Positions 45,087 to 56,788 are shown, counted from the stretch's first letter. The stretch is 64,000 bases of DNA from Nitrosomonas oligotropha (GCF_900106555.1 NZ_FNOE01000005.1:62001-126000), one strand, 5' to 3'. Notes: a model not told the origin generated them from the sequence alone. A program made the numbers and translations.

Positions 45087-46418
45087 TTACAACACGTAGC
45101 GCGCCAAGTCTTCGCTTTGCGACAAATCTTTAAGGCGCTGATCAACATACGCTGCATCAATCACAATCGTCTTTCCACTGTGTTTTGGTGCATCGTATGA
45201 GATATCTTCCAGCAGTTTCTCCATCACTGTATGCAATCGCCGGGCACCGATGTTTTCTGTTTTGCTGTTTACGGAAAAGGCAATTTCAGCCAAGCGTTTG
45301 ATTGCATCATCGCCGAATTGCAATGTAACACCTTCCGTGGCCAGCAGCGCTTCGTATTGGCGGGTCAGGCAAGCATCGGTATTAGTGAGTATCTGCTCAA
45401 AATCACTGACGCTCAGACTAGTCAACTCAACGCGAATCGGGAAACGCCCTTGCAACTCGGGAATCAAATCGGATGGTTTGGACATATGAAACGCGCCGCT
45501 GGCGACAAACAGGATATGGTCGGTTTTGATCATGCCATATTTGGTTGAAACGGTCGTTCCCTCAACCAGAGGCAGCAAATCGCGCTGCACCCCCTGACGG
45601 GAAACATCGCCACCGGTATGCCCTGCCCGGCTGGCAATTTTGTCGATTTCATCGAGAAAAACGATGCCGTTCTGTTCCACATTCTGGATCGCCGTTAGCT
45701 TCAATTCCTCATCGTTCACCATTTTCGCCGCTTCTTCTTCGAGAAGAATTTTTCTCGCTTCACGGATTGTCAGCTTCCGGGTTTTCTTGCGTTCCCCGGT
45801 CATATTCTGGAACATGCCTTGAATTTGCGAGGTCAAGTCTTCCATTCCCGGTGGAGCGAAGATTTCCATATTGGCGCGCGGCGCGGCCAATTCAATTTCG
45901 ATCTCTTTGTCATCCAGCTCACCTTCGCGCAGTTTCTTGCGGAATTTCTGCCGTGTCGAGCTATCCCGGTCTTCGGTGGTCGTGTGTACATCAAAATCCC
46001 TGGCAACGGGCAATAAGGCATCAAGAATGCGGTCTTCCGCCCGGTCTTCCGCCAGCGGTTGCTTTTTACGGGTTTCATTTTCGCGCGATTCTTTAACGGC
46101 GGTTTCGGCCAGATCGCGGATGATCGAATCGACATCACGTCCGACATAGCCGACTTCGGTAAATTTAGTCGCTTCAATCTTGATGAAAGGCGCATTTGCG
46201 AGTTTTGCCAGACGCCGCGCAATCTCAGTTTTACCGACCCCGGTCGGACCAATCATCAGAATATTTTTCGGCGTAATTTCCTGACGCAGCGGATCGGCAA
46301 CTTGCTGCCTGCGCCAGCGGTTTCTCAAGGCAATAGCCACGGCACGCTTAGCTGCATCCTGGCCGATAATATGTTTGTCCAACTCATGGACAATTTCCTG
46401 CGGGGTCATTTGCGACAT
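45087..46418 (-). CDS. hslU: ATP-dependent protease ATPase subunit HslU
   Basis: HslU (443 residues, as in E. coli) is the AAA+ unfoldase of the HslVU protease. Walker [10 protein letters not shown] is at 57-65, the Walker B-type block [11 protein letters not shown] lies around residue 250, and the I domain sits between (about 110-240). The C-terminal DLARYVL inserts into HslV. It follows hslV by 94 bases. Confidence 0.97.
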   Translation of the reverse strand: MSQMTPQEIVHELDKHIIGQDAAKRAVAIALRNRWRRQQVADPLRQEITPKNILMIGPTGVGKTEIARRLAKLANAPFIKIEATKFTEVGYVGRDVDSIIRDLAETAVKESRENETRKKQPLAEDRAEDRILDALLPVARDFDVHTTTEDRDSSTRQKFRKKLREGELDDKEIEIELAAPRANMEIFAPPGMEDLTSQIQGMFQNMTGERKKTRKLTIREARKILLEEEAAKMVNDEELKLTAIQNVEQNGIVFLDEIDKIASRAGHTGGDVSRQGVQRDLLPLVEGTTVSTKYGMIKTDHILFVASGAFHMSKPSDLIPELQGRFPIRVELTSLSVSDFEQILTNTDACLTRQYEALLATEGVTLQFGDDAIKRLAEIAFSVNSKTENIGARRLHTVMEKLLEDISYDAPKHSGKTIVIDAAYVDQRLKDLSQSEDLARYVL

Positions 46419-46512
46419 GGTTTTAATTCTGTGATATGTGTGATGTAAATAGAGTGCTCAAATACCGTTCTCAGGTTGGATCCTTACAACGGTATCGAGC
46501 GATTACCAGATA

Positions 46513-47034
46513 TCAATCAATGGTTTCGATAATATGATCCTGGTTGGTATAAATGCAGATATCGCCCGCGATGGTGAGGGCTTTTTTCACGATATCCTTC
46601 GATGGCAAATCGGTATTTTCCAATAGCGCACGCGCTGCTGCCAACGCATACGATCCGCCGCTGCCGATGGCGGCAATACCCAGTTCAGGCTCAATAATAT
46701 CGCCAGCGCCGGTTACAATCAGCGTGGCGTCTTCATTGGCAACCACCAGCATGGCTTCTAGTCTGCGTAAGATCCGGTCGGTACGCCAATCCTTGGCGAG
46801 CTCAACCGCGGCGCGCATGATATGTCCATGATGCGCTTCCAATTTACCCTCAAAGCGCTCAAACAGTGTGAACGCATCCGCAGTGCCGCCGGCAAATCCC
46901 GCCAGAATTTTGTCGTGATAGAGTCTGCGCACTTTACGCGCACTGGATTTGGCCACCACTGCCCCCAACGTTACTTGGCCATCTCCACCGAGGGCCACCT
47001 GATTTCCGCGTCTTACTGAAACAATTGTTGTCAT
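46513..47034 (-). CDS. hslV: ATP-dependent protease peptidase subunit HslV
   Basis: HslV (173 residues) is the proteasome-like peptidase. After Met removal the N-terminal threonine of [20 protein letters not shown] is the nucleophile. [16 protein letters not shown] and [15 protein letters not shown] are also conserved. Length is as in E. coli (176). It lies 66 bases after xerC. Confidence 0.97.
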   Translation of the reverse strand: MTTIVSVRRGNQVALGGDGQVTLGAVVAKSSARKVRRLYHDKILAGFAGGTADAFTLFERFEGKLEAHHGHIMRAAVELAKDWRTDRILRRLEAMLVVANEDATLIVTGAGDIIEPELGIAAIGSGGSYALAAARALLENTDLPSKDIVKKALTIAGDICIYTNQDHIIETID

Positions 47035-47100
47035 GGCATTCGTATTATTCGTTACAAAATCGCATTATAACGTATAAAACCGGGCTGATTCCGGTAGAAG

Positions 47101-47994
47101 TCAATTCCGTTTTTTTGCACGCGGATGTGCAATATCGTAAATTTTGGTCAGATGCTGAAAATCGAGATGAGTGTAAACCTGCGTAGAGGTGATATGCGCA
47201 TGCCCCAGCATTTCCTGCACGGCACGCAGATCGCCGCTGGATTGCAATAAATGGGAAGCAAAGGAGTGCCGCAAGATATGCGGATGCACATTCTGGTTTA
47301 TACCCTGCTGCCTGGCCCTGCCCTTGAGGCGATGACTGATGGTGCGGGTACTGATCGCATCACCACGCTGCGATAAAAATAGCGCGGTCACATCCGGCTT
47401 GACGATCTGTGCACGTTGATCAAGCCATGCCTTTAACGCTTGCAGGGCAAAATCACCGACGGGAACAATGCGCTCTTTCCCGCCTTTACCGCGCACTCTG
47501 ACTGTTCCTTCGGCAAAATCTACGGCCGCCAGCTTAAGCTGGGCCAATTCCGCCAATCTCAGACCGGAGGAATAGAACAATTCGAACATCGCACTATCGC
47601 GCGCCGTCAAGATATGATCTGCCGAAAATGTCAGCAAACGGACAGTTTCATCAGGAGACAGCGCATTGGGTAATTTTTGCGGTGACTTGGGAACCCGCAA
47701 CCCAATACAAGGGTTATGCTGATAGCCGTGACTACGGATCAAATAGCGGTAAAAGCTGCGCCAAGCCGATAACATGCGCGCCAGACTTCTACCCGACAAG
47801 CCCTTGCCATGCAGTTGTGCGATGACTTGACGGATATGCGGCGATTGCACCTGCGCTAAGTCATCTTTATGCAGGTGACTGAGCAGAAGACGAATATCCC
47901 GGGCATAACTGTCGGCGGTCAGCGGCGACAAGCGCCGCTCATGCGTGAGGTGATGAATAAATGCAGCTGCCAGTGGTTCAGGTTTGCTGCTCAT
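47101..47994 (-). CDS. xerC: tyrosine recombinase XerC
   Basis: XerC works with XerD to resolve chromosome dimers at dif. The C-terminal catalytic domain shows the Arg in SSGLRLAEL, HILRHSFASHLL and LGHAHITSTQVYTHLD with the nucleophilic Tyr. The start at 47994 (MSSKPEPLAA, 297 residues) fits the usual length of about 300; no strong ribosome-binding site is seen and 48003 is also possible. The start overlaps the DUF484 gene by 17 bases. This dapF-DUF484-xerC order supports XerC over XerD. Confidence 0.93.
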   Translation of the reverse strand: MSSKPEPLAAAFIHHLTHERRLSPLTADSYARDIRLLLSHLHKDDLAQVQSPHIRQVIAQLHGKGLSGRSLARMLSAWRSFYRYLIRSHGYQHNPCIGLRVPKSPQKLPNALSPDETVRLLTFSADHILTARDSAMFELFYSSGLRLAELAQLKLAAVDFAEGTVRVRGKGGKERIVPVGDFALQALKAWLDQRAQIVKPDVTALFLSQRGDAISTRTISHRLKGRARQQGINQNVHPHILRHSFASHLLQSSGDLRAVQEMLGHAHITSTQVYTHLDFQHLTKIYDIAHPRAKKRN

Positions 47995-48688
47995 GGGCGG
48001 CATGATCTTGAGATGCGATAGCGTCAGCGGCTTCGGCGTGGTCATACCGGGTTATCGTTGTACACACCAGCTCACCCAGCCGTTTTAGATGCAACGTGCC
48101 CATTTCCGGGTAAAACCGCTCGGCATCGGGACTGCCGAGAACCAGCAAACCGATGGTTTGCGTTGTTTTCATCGGAATCATCGCAAATGAATGCAGATGT
48201 TCCGCACCCTCGCCGAACCATTGTTTGATTTCGTCCGCAACATGATTACCGCAATACGGTTGCGGCAGACTTTCCGCGATAGTGCGTACATCGTCGCTAA
48301 CCAGCGTAAATTCAACAGCCGATCCGGCGCTATTGGTAATATTCCACAGCCGCATAGCCACCAGCGGAACGGCAAAATCTTCCTTCAGGCTGAAATACAA
48401 TGCATTAAAAAGCTCGTCCAGACTGGAAACGGAAAGCAGTGAAATAGCCAGCCGGTGCATCTTTTCACCGATGGCATCGTTCTCTTCGCCAAAGCTGATC
48501 AATTCCAGCAATTTATCCTGCAATACGCGATTTCTTTCCCGTAATGACAAGATTTGCCGTTCATTCAATGAAATGACTTTATCATCCTGCGGATGAGAAA
48601 TTTGAATATCCGCCAGTAAATCAGCGTATTCATTGAAGAATTGCGGATGTTCCTGCAAATACTGCGCGATTTCTTCCGGTTTCATCAT
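47978..48688 (-). CDS. DUF484 family protein
   Basis: A 236-residue protein starting MMKPEEIAQYLQEHPQFFNEYADLLADI, the DUF484 N-terminal block, followed by a GAF-like fold (about 75-210: FYPEMGTLHLKRLGELVCTTI). Members typically sit between dapF and xerC, as here. Function is unknown; a GAF-like sensing role is inference. It begins 14 bases after dapF. Confidence 0.9.
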   Translation of the reverse strand: MMKPEEIAQYLQEHPQFFNEYADLLADIQISHPQDDKVISLNERQILSLRERNRVLQDKLLELISFGEENDAIGEKMHRLAISLLSVSSLDELFNALYFSLKEDFAVPLVAMRLWNITNSAGSAVEFTLVSDDVRTIAESLPQPYCGNHVADEIKQWFGEGAEHLHSFAMIPMKTTQTIGLLVLGSPDAERFYPEMGTLHLKRLGELVCTTITRYDHAEAADAIASQDHAAHEQQT

Positions 48689-48702
48689 AGTTCCTTGATT
48701 GA

Positions 48703-49530
48703 TTACAAATTTATTTCGCCTTCAAACACGGTAACGGCAGGACCGGTCATCCAAACCGGCTCGTCGTTCCCCTGCCAACTGATCGTCAATTCACCGCCGC
48801 GTGTGCTCACTTTAACCTGATGATCCAACAGCCCAAGATCGATGCCCACAACAACCGCGGCACAAGCTCCGGTTCCGCACGCCAGCGTCTCGCCCGCACC
48901 ACGCTCAAAAACACGCAACTTGATATGCGTACGACCCAGCACTTGCAGATAACCGACATTCACGCGTTTGGGAAAACGGGGATGCGACTCGATCAGCGCG
49001 CCTTCGGTATCGACCGGCGCATTGTCCACATCCGGCACCACACGCACGGCATGCGGATTGCCCATCGAGACAGCACTGATTGTAACCGGCTGGCCTGGCA
49101 ATTCAAGCGGGTAAGTTAAAGCACGCTTCTCAGCGATGAAAGGAATGGCTTCCGGCTCAAAAATGGGTTTTCCCATGTTGACGGTCACGTTGCCGTTGAC
49201 CTCCAAGTGTGGCGATATTACGCCACTGAGGGTTTCGATGCGAATTTCATTTTTTTGCGTCAGACCATGATCATGCACATAGCGAACGAAGCAGCGCGCA
49301 CCGTTGCCGCATTGCTCTACTTCTCCACCATCGGCATTGAAGATGCGATAGCGAAAATCAGCCTGACCCTCGGCTTTCTCAACCAGCAATAACTGATCAC
49401 AACCGATGCCGAAATGGCGATCTGCAAGTTTGCGGATTTGCTCCCGGTCGAGCGTAATAGCTTGATTTATACCATCCAGAACGACAAAGTCGTTACCCAA
49501 GCCCTGCATTTTGGTGAATTTCAGTTTCAT
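48703..49530 (-). CDS. dapF: diaminopimelate epimerase
   Basis: DapF (275 residues) converts LL- to meso-diaminopimelate for lysine and peptidoglycan synthesis. The two catalytic cysteines are Cys74 ([10 protein letters not shown]) and Cys218 ([10 protein letters not shown]). [16 protein letters not shown] is the N-terminal block. Length equals that of H. influenzae and E. coli DapF (274). Confidence 0.97.
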   Translation of the reverse strand: MKLKFTKMQGLGNDFVVLDGINQAITLDREQIRKLADRHFGIGCDQLLLVEKAEGQADFRYRIFNADGGEVEQCGNGARCFVRYVHDHGLTQKNEIRIETLSGVISPHLEVNGNVTVNMGKPIFEPEAIPFIAEKRALTYPLELPGQPVTISAVSMGNPHAVRVVPDVDNAPVDTEGALIESHPRFPKRVNVGYLQVLGRTHIKLRVFERGAGETLACGTGACAAVVVGIDLGLLDHQVKVSTRGGELTISWQGNDEPVWMTGPAVTVFEGEINL

Positions 49531-49550
49531 AGATCAATCCGCCAAGCGGT

Positions 49551-50072
49551 TTAATTTTTCCAAGTCATCAAATAATCATTCATGACAAAACCATTGCCGA
49601 TATCGACAATACTATCACCTGTAATTTCAAATCCATAATGCTGATAAGCCGAAATCGCAGTGCGGTTATCTTTGTTGACGGTCAGAATCAACGATTGCAG
49701 ATTATTTTCCCGAATGATTTGAATCGCATTTCTAACCAGCATAGCACCATAACCCTTACGGTGATGGTCATGATGGATATAGAGCTTGTCTATTTTAAGC
49801 TCACCTGGCTTATTTGTAAGCATGCAAAATGAGAAACCGATGATCGCCTCATTCAAAATCAGCTTCCGCCACCAGATAGCCGGATTCAACAATTGCTTCT
49901 TGATCAATTCCGGTTGGTAACGCTGCTGCAGCATATATTCGATCTGTTCTGATGAAATAATATGAACATAATGATGCCGCCAGATCGTCTCAGCCAATGC
50001 TGAAATAGCATCCGTATCCCCTGCCGTCAGGGGCAAAATTTCCGGCTGCTCGATATTTTTGTCTATTCTCAT
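49551..50072 (-). CDS. GNAT-family N-acetyltransferase
   Basis: A 173-residue protein with the GNAT fold; motif A is HRKGYGAMLVRNAIQII, which binds acetyl-CoA pyrophosphate, and the C-terminal YGFEITGDSIVDIGNGFVMN block is usual for this subgroup. The substrate is unknown. It is 20 bases before dapF and may begin the dapF-hslU operon. Confidence 0.88.
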   Translation of the reverse strand: MRIDKNIEQPEILPLTAGDTDAISALAETIWRHHYVHIISSEQIEYMLQQRYQPELIKKQLLNPAIWWRKLILNEAIIGFSFCMLTNKPGELKIDKLYIHHDHHRKGYGAMLVRNAIQIIRENNLQSLILTVNKDNRTAISAYQHYGFEITGDSIVDIGNGFVMNDYLMTWKN

Positions 50073-50125
50073 CTCAAACGGTTAATGCATTGCTTACAAC
50101 GTAATGAACAGGCTATCAGAACGGC

Positions 50126-50264
50126 CTAAGGGAACACTGATTCATTGATTACACGAACGAATCAGTTCGTTGCGCGGTACCCGCTCCCTTGCCTATCTTG
50201 TTTGCTGTGTTCCGCGCGCCTTGCGCTTCATTTCGTTCACCAGGTTAATCAGCATTTCCCTAAG
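50126..50264. mobile_element. MITE-like or REP-like element with terminal inverted repeats
   Basis: About 139 bases. The left end (CTAAGGGAACACTGATT...) and the reverse complement of the right end (CTTAGGGAAATGCTGATT...) match over about 30 bases with gaps, and both reach a CGAACGAA block inside. A further perfect hairpin AACGAATCAGTTCGTT lies within. It has no gene. The form suits a non-autonomous transposable or BIME-type repeat; copy number in the genome cannot be seen from here. Confidence 0.5.
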
Positions 50265-50277
50265 TATCCCAAATACT

Positions 50278-50715
50278 TTAACTTTTGGGAGATAAGGCTA
50301 GCGTGAGTGGCGGTTTATTGAATTTATGACGCATGGCATTGATGGCATTAAATACCCTGGGTTGCCCGACAATCCGGGCTTCAAGCTCGCGCTTGTAAGG
50401 AATATCCATAAAAGAAATACCGATCAGCATCGTCAGTATCCCTTGCCCAGGCAAAAATAGCATCAAGATACCCGCCATTAGAAAAACTGCGCCGGCAATA
50501 TTTTTGATGATTAATCCAATCACCCTCAATACAGGGTGGTGCTCTTTCATCCAGTGACGGGGAACGCGCAAATCGAAATAGTCACTCGGTAACCGGATCA
50601 GAATCCATGGAATGGCGATGAGAGAACCAATGAAGCCAATGATTGAAGCTATTGAGAGCGCAATCAATGCTTCGGTCGATATCCACTGTTGAATTACAGT
50701 TATCAAGTCTTCCAT
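50278..50715 (-). CDS. PGPGW-family membrane protein
   Basis: A 145-residue protein with three hydrophobic segments (about 12-40, 68-87 and 92-101), and the FLPGQGILTMLIGISFMDIP block, the PGPGW family mark. The linker RLPSDYFDLRVP is also typical. Its function is unknown. It lies after orphan amoC on the same strand but is separated by a terminator. Confidence 0.85.
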   Translation of the reverse strand: MEDLITVIQQWISTEALIALSIASIIGFIGSLIAIPWILIRLPSDYFDLRVPRHWMKEHHPVLRVIGLIIKNIAGAVFLMAGILMLFLPGQGILTMLIGISFMDIPYKRELEARIVGQPRVFNAINAMRHKFNKPPLTLALSPKS

Positions 50716-50804
50716 GATGTAAAAATACAGGTATTCCGAATGAAATTATTTAAACCCAGCGGAAGATTGATCAGCTGCAAATGAGTAAAGAAAGCGATGG
50801 ACAG

Positions 50805-50844
50805 AACTAAGCCCGCTGCCTGAATTTAGGCAGCGGGCTTAGTT
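50805..50844 (-). terminator. terminator of orphan amoC
   Basis: AACTAAGCCCGCTGCCT and its perfect complement form a 17-base stem around a 6-base loop, 20 bases after the amoC stop. The T-run on the minus strand is short, but the stem is very stable, so it is taken as the end of the amoC transcript. Confidence 0.85.
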
Positions 50845-50863
50845 TACAGTAACAGAGAATGGA

Positions 50864-52045
<1,182 letters not shown>

Positions 52046-53764
52046 ATGATGAAATTATTCAGACTTACCTTGGCAACCACCGCGTTAATCAATTTAGGTG
52101 TTCTATCCAGCGCCTATGCACTCGATTTATATGTCGATACAAAAACCAAGCAAATTTTTGCGGAACCCGGTCCCGGCCGCGTTCATATGGGTACCTATGA
52201 AAAATCAGAGAAATCGGCCAAAACAAAAGCCCCCAAAAGCGTATTGGTAGCGCCGGCACAAACTCCAACCCATGAGGAACGGACAGCGGAAACGGAGCAT
52301 AAACCTGCGGGAGACCGCTTGGTAAGATTGCGTGAAAAGGCTGAGAAAGAACAACTTAAGAACCAAGTCTCGGTACTCGAGGAACGTGTCAAGGAAGTTG
52401 AAAAAATACACGGGAATTTTGATGACCGCGGCTTACATTGGTCAACCAAGGATGGCAATTTCTCGGTATCGATGAATGGACGGATTCAGCCAGCCTCGCA
52501 ATACAATTTTATCAATGACCCCGACCCCGCTTTCGGAGCGAGTACCGCAAACGAATTGAATAGCGGCATGAATATCCGCCGTGCGCGTTTGGGCATTGAG
52601 GGTACTTTTTACAAAATCTGGGATTACAAGTTCGAATACGACTTCAGTCGAGGCAACGGTACTGTCGGATCGGGAATTACCGATGCGTTCGTACGTTTGA
52701 ACCATACCGATGCGCTCTCTTACAAACTGGGTTCGTTCAAGGAGCCGTTCAGCTTGGAAGAAGCCGCCAGTAACCGCTATCTAACTTTTATCGAACGGCA
52801 TATGTCCGTCAATTCGTTCGTCGATAATCCCAATACGTACAAAACGGGTATCGGTGCCAATTATGCGGTTAAGAGATTTCAAACCGGTATTGCATTCCAA
52901 ACCGAACCCATCGGCGGGTGGTCTTCCGCATCGACTTCCGTCAATGCCAACGGTAACCAGAACCGTAACAATGGCTCCGGCGATACCGGCTGGCAAGGTA
53001 TTGGCCGTGTCAGCGGCAGGCCTTGGATGATTGATGACACCAAGTTTTTCCATGTCGGTGTTTCTGCGGGACATACCGATGTCAACACACAATATCGCGC
53101 CGATGGCACCATGGTCGGTGAAGGCCAGATCGGCGGCGGCGGTGGTATGTCATTCTTCGCCTTTCCCGGAACCAACGTGGACCGCACCAATATCCTGAAT
53201 ACCGGTAACCTGAGCACCGGTGAGTTGAGTGATCCGAATCGCCGTCAAGTCACCAGCTATGATCGTTATGGGGCGGAAAGCTGGTTTGTCTACGGACCAT
53301 TCTCGGCGCAAGGGGAATATTTGCGCACCAATATCAACGGTGTTGGTTATGACAACGAACACCTAACCGGCTATTATGGCTTTGTAAGCTACTTCCTGAC
53401 CGGTGAGTCGAAGGCCTATCACGTCAGAAACGGCGCGGCAAACCGCATCAAGCCTAACCGTCCCTTTCATTGGAACGGCACCGGCTGGGGCGCATGGGAA
53501 GTCGCATTCGGCTATGATTACATTGACATGAATTCCGGTGTCATCAAAGGGGGCCGCGCCGACATGGTCAGATTCGGCTTGAACTGGTACCCGCATTCCA
53601 ATGTTAAGTTTCAGGCCAATGTCATCCATATGCTGGATATCAACACGGCAGGAACACCAACCGCGAATGCCAATGGTTACTCAGGCGGTGCCGGAGCGCG
53701 TACGCATGGATGGAATAATGGTGATCTGAGCGCATTCCTGACTCAGTGGACGATTGATTTCTAA
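52046..53764 (+). CDS. OprP/OprO-type phosphate-selective porin
   Basis: A 572-residue outer-membrane protein. The signal peptide is about residues 1-26 (SSAYA). A charged coiled-coil follows (about 90-125: REKAEKEQLKNQVSVLEERV) and then the porin barrel of about 430 residues, with WSTKDGNFSVSMNGRIQ, NIRRARLGIEGTFYKIWDYK and the closing SAFLTQWTIDF, whose terminal Phe fits BAM recognition. The PhoB boxes upstream make phosphate (or polyphosphate) uptake likely; the family also includes OprO. A hairpin terminator follows at 53790. Confidence 0.88.
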   Translation: MMKLFRLTLATTALINLGVLSSAYALDLYVDTKTKQIFAEPGPGRVHMGTYEKSEKSAKTKAPKSVLVAPAQTPTHEERTAETEHKPAGDRLVRLREKAEKEQLKNQVSVLEERVKEVEKIHGNFDDRGLHWSTKDGNFSVSMNGRIQPASQYNFINDPDPAFGASTANELNSGMNIRRARLGIEGTFYKIWDYKFEYDFSRGNGTVGSGITDAFVRLNHTDALSYKLGSFKEPFSLEEAASNRYLTFIERHMSVNSFVDNPNTYKTGIGANYAVKRFQTGIAFQTEPIGGWSSASTSVNANGNQNRNNGSGDTGWQGIGRVSGRPWMIDDTKFFHVGVSAGHTDVNTQYRADGTMVGEGQIGGGGGMSFFAFPGTNVDRTNILNTGNLSTGELSDPNRRQVTSYDRYGAESWFVYGPFSAQGEYLRTNINGVGYDNEHLTGYYGFVSYFLTGESKAYHVRNGAANRIKPNRPFHWNGTGWGAWEVAFGYDYIDMNSGVIKGGRADMVRFGLNWYPHSNVKFQANVIHMLDINTAGTPTANANGYSGGAGARTHGWNNGDLSAFLTQWTIDF

Positions 53765-53789
53765 AAAACCGTTGCTGAAAAGCCGTGTA

Positions 53790-53830
53790 AAAATCGAGCA
53801 TTCAGTGTGATTTCCAGAATGCTCGATTTT
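53790..53830 (+). terminator. terminator after porin gene
   Basis: AAAATCGAGCATTC and GAATGCTCGATTTT form a perfect 14-base stem with a 13-base loop, 25 bases after the porin stop; the stem ends in TTTT. Confidence 0.85.
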
Positions 53831-53961
53831 AAAAAGCCTGCAATCTATCAGTGCTTAAGTTTTATCAGCATGACATTATTGGAAAACATGCGTTAACATT
53901 TTCGTGCGCGGCATTTTGAATGCCGTCATTTACGCCGCATCATCTCACACAGGAGAATGAA

Positions 53962-54981
53962 ATGTCGCAACCTAATCACTTCAATCCACTTGCTGTAGCA
54001 ATTTCATTGGCAATACTGACTGGCTCCGCCACTATCGCCAATGCACAAACAGTTATTAAAATAGATGGCTCCAGCACCGTCTACCCGATCACCAAAGCCG
54101 TAGCGGACAATTTCCAAGCCGCAAAAAAGAATGCCATTAACGTTACGGTCGGCATATCCGGCAGCGGCGGCGGTTTCAAGAAATTTTGCCGTGGCGAAAT
54201 TGATATCGTGAATGCTTCCCGCCCGATTCTGAATAGTGAAATGAAAGATTGTAAAAGCGCCCGCGTGCAATATGTCGAAATACCCGTGGCGTTTGACGCT
54301 CTGACGGTAGCGATAAATCCGGAAAACTCCTGGAGCACGTCAATGACCATCGCCCAGTTGAAGAAAATCTGGGAACCTGCTGCGCAGGGTAAAATCACCC
54401 AATGGAATCAAATCAACCCAGCTTGGCCGGATGAGGCGATGAAGCTATCCGGCGCTGATGAGGATTCCGGCACTTACGATTACTTTACCGAAGCCATTGT
54501 CGGCAAAGCTAAATCCAGCCGTCATGATTTCACCGAATCCGATAATGACAATGTGCTGGTGAATCATGTGGCGAGTAACAAAAACAGCTTAGCGTTTTTT
54601 GGCTTCGCCTATTACATCGAGAATCAGGACAAAGTAACTGCCGTTGCGATCGACAGCGGCAAAGGCGCGATTCTCCCTTCTGTTGAAACCGTGGAAAATG
54701 GCAGCTATCAACCGCTATCCCGTCCGGTTTTTATTTATGTCAATATCAAGGCGGCTGAAAAACCCGAGGTCAAGGCATTTGTAGAGTTTTATATGAAGAA
54801 TGCGCTTCTCCTGGTCAAAGAAGTTAAGCTTTTTCCTCTCCCGCCCAGAGCCTATGCCACCATGTTGGAACACTTCAACAATAAACGGGTAGGTTCGGTA
54901 TTTAGCGGTAAACCAGCGGTTAGTCTTACGATTGATGAGCTGATCAGGCGTGAAGACCGGCTGCAATATGAAAATTTTTAA
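53962..54981 (+). CDS. PstS-like phosphate-binding protein
   Basis: A 339-residue periplasmic binding protein. The start at 53962 has AGGAG; the signal peptide is about 1-27 (TIANAQ). The mature protein begins VIKIDGSSTVYPITKAVADN and carries GSGGGFKKFCRGEIDIVNASRP, the phosphate-contact block of the PstS/SphX group, and DEDSGTYDYFTE. No pstC, pstA or pstB follows, so it must use a transporter encoded elsewhere. Its position behind the Pho-box porin supports a phosphate role, although no Pho box was found directly in front of it. Confidence 0.88.
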   Translation: MSQPNHFNPLAVAISLAILTGSATIANAQTVIKIDGSSTVYPITKAVADNFQAAKKNAINVTVGISGSGGGFKKFCRGEIDIVNASRPILNSEMKDCKSARVQYVEIPVAFDALTVAINPENSWSTSMTIAQLKKIWEPAAQGKITQWNQINPAWPDEAMKLSGADEDSGTYDYFTEAIVGKAKSSRHDFTESDNDNVLVNHVASNKNSLAFFGFAYYIENQDKVTAVAIDSGKGAILPSVETVENGSYQPLSRPVFIYVNIKAAEKPEVKAFVEFYMKNALLLVKEVKLFPLPPRAYATMLEHFNNKRVGSVFSGKPAVSLTIDELIRREDRLQYENF

Positions 54982-55032
54982 CCGATAGCATTTCTAAAAA
55001 ATATTTTTCACATCAACAATACACACTTTACA

Positions 55033-55092
55033 CAGCAGCTCCGGGCAGAGACCTTACGGAAAAATTCTCCCGAACTGCTGCTTCCTTTTTCA
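55033..55092 (+). terminator. probable terminator after the PstS-like gene
   Basis: CAGCAGCTCCGGGCAGA pairs imperfectly with TTCTCCCGAACTGCTGC, followed by TTCCTTTTTC. Bulges lower the certainty. Confidence 0.55.
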
Positions 55093-55276
55093 TCCGCGGA
55101 TTTTCTATTATCACGCGACCTTAAGCGTTATCAATGCTAGACTGTATCCTGCCTTAATGCATTGATCGGTTTACCGGTATTGATAAATTTTCAAAAAATC
55201 CCAGCATTCATTTATGATATGAATGATTATGTGTCATTAAACCGGCCTCATCGCCGCAGAGTCATCCATCCCGACC

Positions 55277-56788
55277 ATGTCTTTTAGCCCAATTATTCTG
55301 TGGACCGATGCGCTGATCTATTTGTTTGTCGCCATTGTATTTTTCATCGTTTGGTATGTCCGCCGTCATGAGCATCTACTGGCGCAATGGAAACGCGTAG
55401 GACACAGCGCCAGCGGCATGTCCGCGCTCACCGTGCTGATCTTTTTTCTGGTGATCGGCTTACTGGACACGGTACACTTCCGCCCCGCACTGGATCACAA
55501 AAACAATCAGGGCGAGACGATTTATAGCGTGGAAGTGCTGAGTTTGCTGGATTTGCTGGTGACACCGTTACGCACGCAAGTCGAGAAAACCTACTCCGCA
55601 CCGCTGGCAGCACATTTGTATGCCAAAGAAACCATCGAACAGCCGGGTGGCAAGCAAGTGCGGACTTTCGCCCGGCTCCAGTTTGGCGGCGCGCATTTGC
55701 AAGATCCTGACAAGGAACACAGCGCCGATATCATGCAACTTGCACTAAAAGGCTTGGCCTGCGGTTTGCTGATCTGGAGCATACTGTCCATTGGCCTAAT
55801 CGCCCGGCTTTCCTATCGCAACCGGCAGAATTTTGCGCCATGCCTAACGGCCATCTGGCGCCGCAACACCGAAATTCCCTGGCGCGCCATTTTAATCACG
55901 CTGCTCATTCTGCTGCTGATCATCGGCTGTATCACTGCATTGGCGGGACATTATCATGTACTGGGCACCGACAAGGTCGGGCAGGATATTTTGTATCAAT
56001 CGCTGAAAAGCATACGCGTCGCGCTGGTAATCGGCACGCTAACCACGCTCATCATGCTGCCGTTCGCATTATTGCTGGGCATTATGGCCGGTTATTTCCG
56101 CGGTTGGGTCGATGACGTCATTCAGTATATTTACACAACACTGAATTCCATTCCCAGCGTTTTACTGATCGCCGCTGCGGTACTGATGATGCAGGTGTAT
56201 ATCGAAACCCATCCGGAATTATTCGACACCATTGCATCGCGCGCCGATCTGCGGCTGCTGTTTCTCTGCATGATCTTGGGCATTACCAGCTGGACCGGAT
56301 TATGCCGGTTATTGCGTGGTGAAACGCTGAAACTGCGCGAACTGGAATATATCCAGGCGGCGCATGCATTCGGCGTTTCGCATTGGCGCGTCATCAGCCG
56401 CCACATACTGCCTAACGTGATGCACATCGTGTTAATCGCCACGGTGATGGATTTCAGCGGTTTAGTTCTGGCCGAAGCGGTATTGTCGTATGTCGGTGTC
56501 GGTGTCGATCCGTCGATGATCAGTTTCGGCACCATGATCAATGCAGCGCGGCTGGAAATGGCGCGTGAACCAATGGTGTGGTGGGCCTTGCTGGCGGCAT
56601 TCAGTTTCATGTTTACCCTGGTACTGAGCGCCAACTTGTTTGCCGATGCGGTTCAGAATGCACTGGATCCACGCATCCGGACACTACGGCAACGCACGGT
56701 ACTACCGCGCTTCGGCAAAAAAGAAAAGCAATTGAAAGATAACGCATCCGACGCAACCACACCGGCAAAATCTTCTTCTCATCCATGA
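55277..56788 (+). CDS. DppC/OppC-type ABC permease with extended N-terminus
   Basis: A 503-residue membrane protein. The C-terminal 280 residues are a standard peptide-ABC permease, with GTDKVGQDILYQSLKSIRVA, the EAA-type loop AHAFGVSHWRVISRHILPN and the final NLFADAVQNALDPRIR. The first 200 residues are extra for the family: two helices and a soluble, probably periplasmic part of about 90 residues (70-160). No oppA or oppB partner is in the window. It overlaps the ATPase gene by 4 bases (ATGA). The substrate is unknown. Confidence 0.85.
   Translation: MSFSPIILWTDALIYLFVAIVFFIVWYVRRHEHLLAQWKRVGHSASGMSALTVLIFFLVIGLLDTVHFRPALDHKNNQGETIYSVEVLSLLDLLVTPLRTQVEKTYSAPLAAHLYAKETIEQPGGKQVRTFARLQFGGAHLQDPDKEHSADIMQLALKGLACGLLIWSILSIGLIARLSYRNRQNFAPCLTAIWRRNTEIPWRAILITLLILLLIIGCITALAGHYHVLGTDKVGQDILYQSLKSIRVALVIGTLTTLIMLPFALLLGIMAGYFRGWVDDVIQYIYTTLNSIPSVLLIAAAVLMMQVYIETHPELFDTIASRADLRLLFLCMILGITSWTGLCRLLRGETLKLRELEYIQAAHAFGVSHWRVISRHILPNVMHIVLIATVMDFSGLVLAEAVLSYVGVGVDPSMISFGTMINAARLEMAREPMVWWALLAAFSFMFTLVLSANLFADAVQNALDPRIRTLRQRTVLPRFGKKEKQLKDNASDATTPAKSSSHP

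Noticed and set aside
45545..46096. 183-codon open frame opposite hslU
   Set aside because: It is the shadow of the well-supported hslU gene; Pro/Arg/Ser-rich composition is typical of antisense frames.
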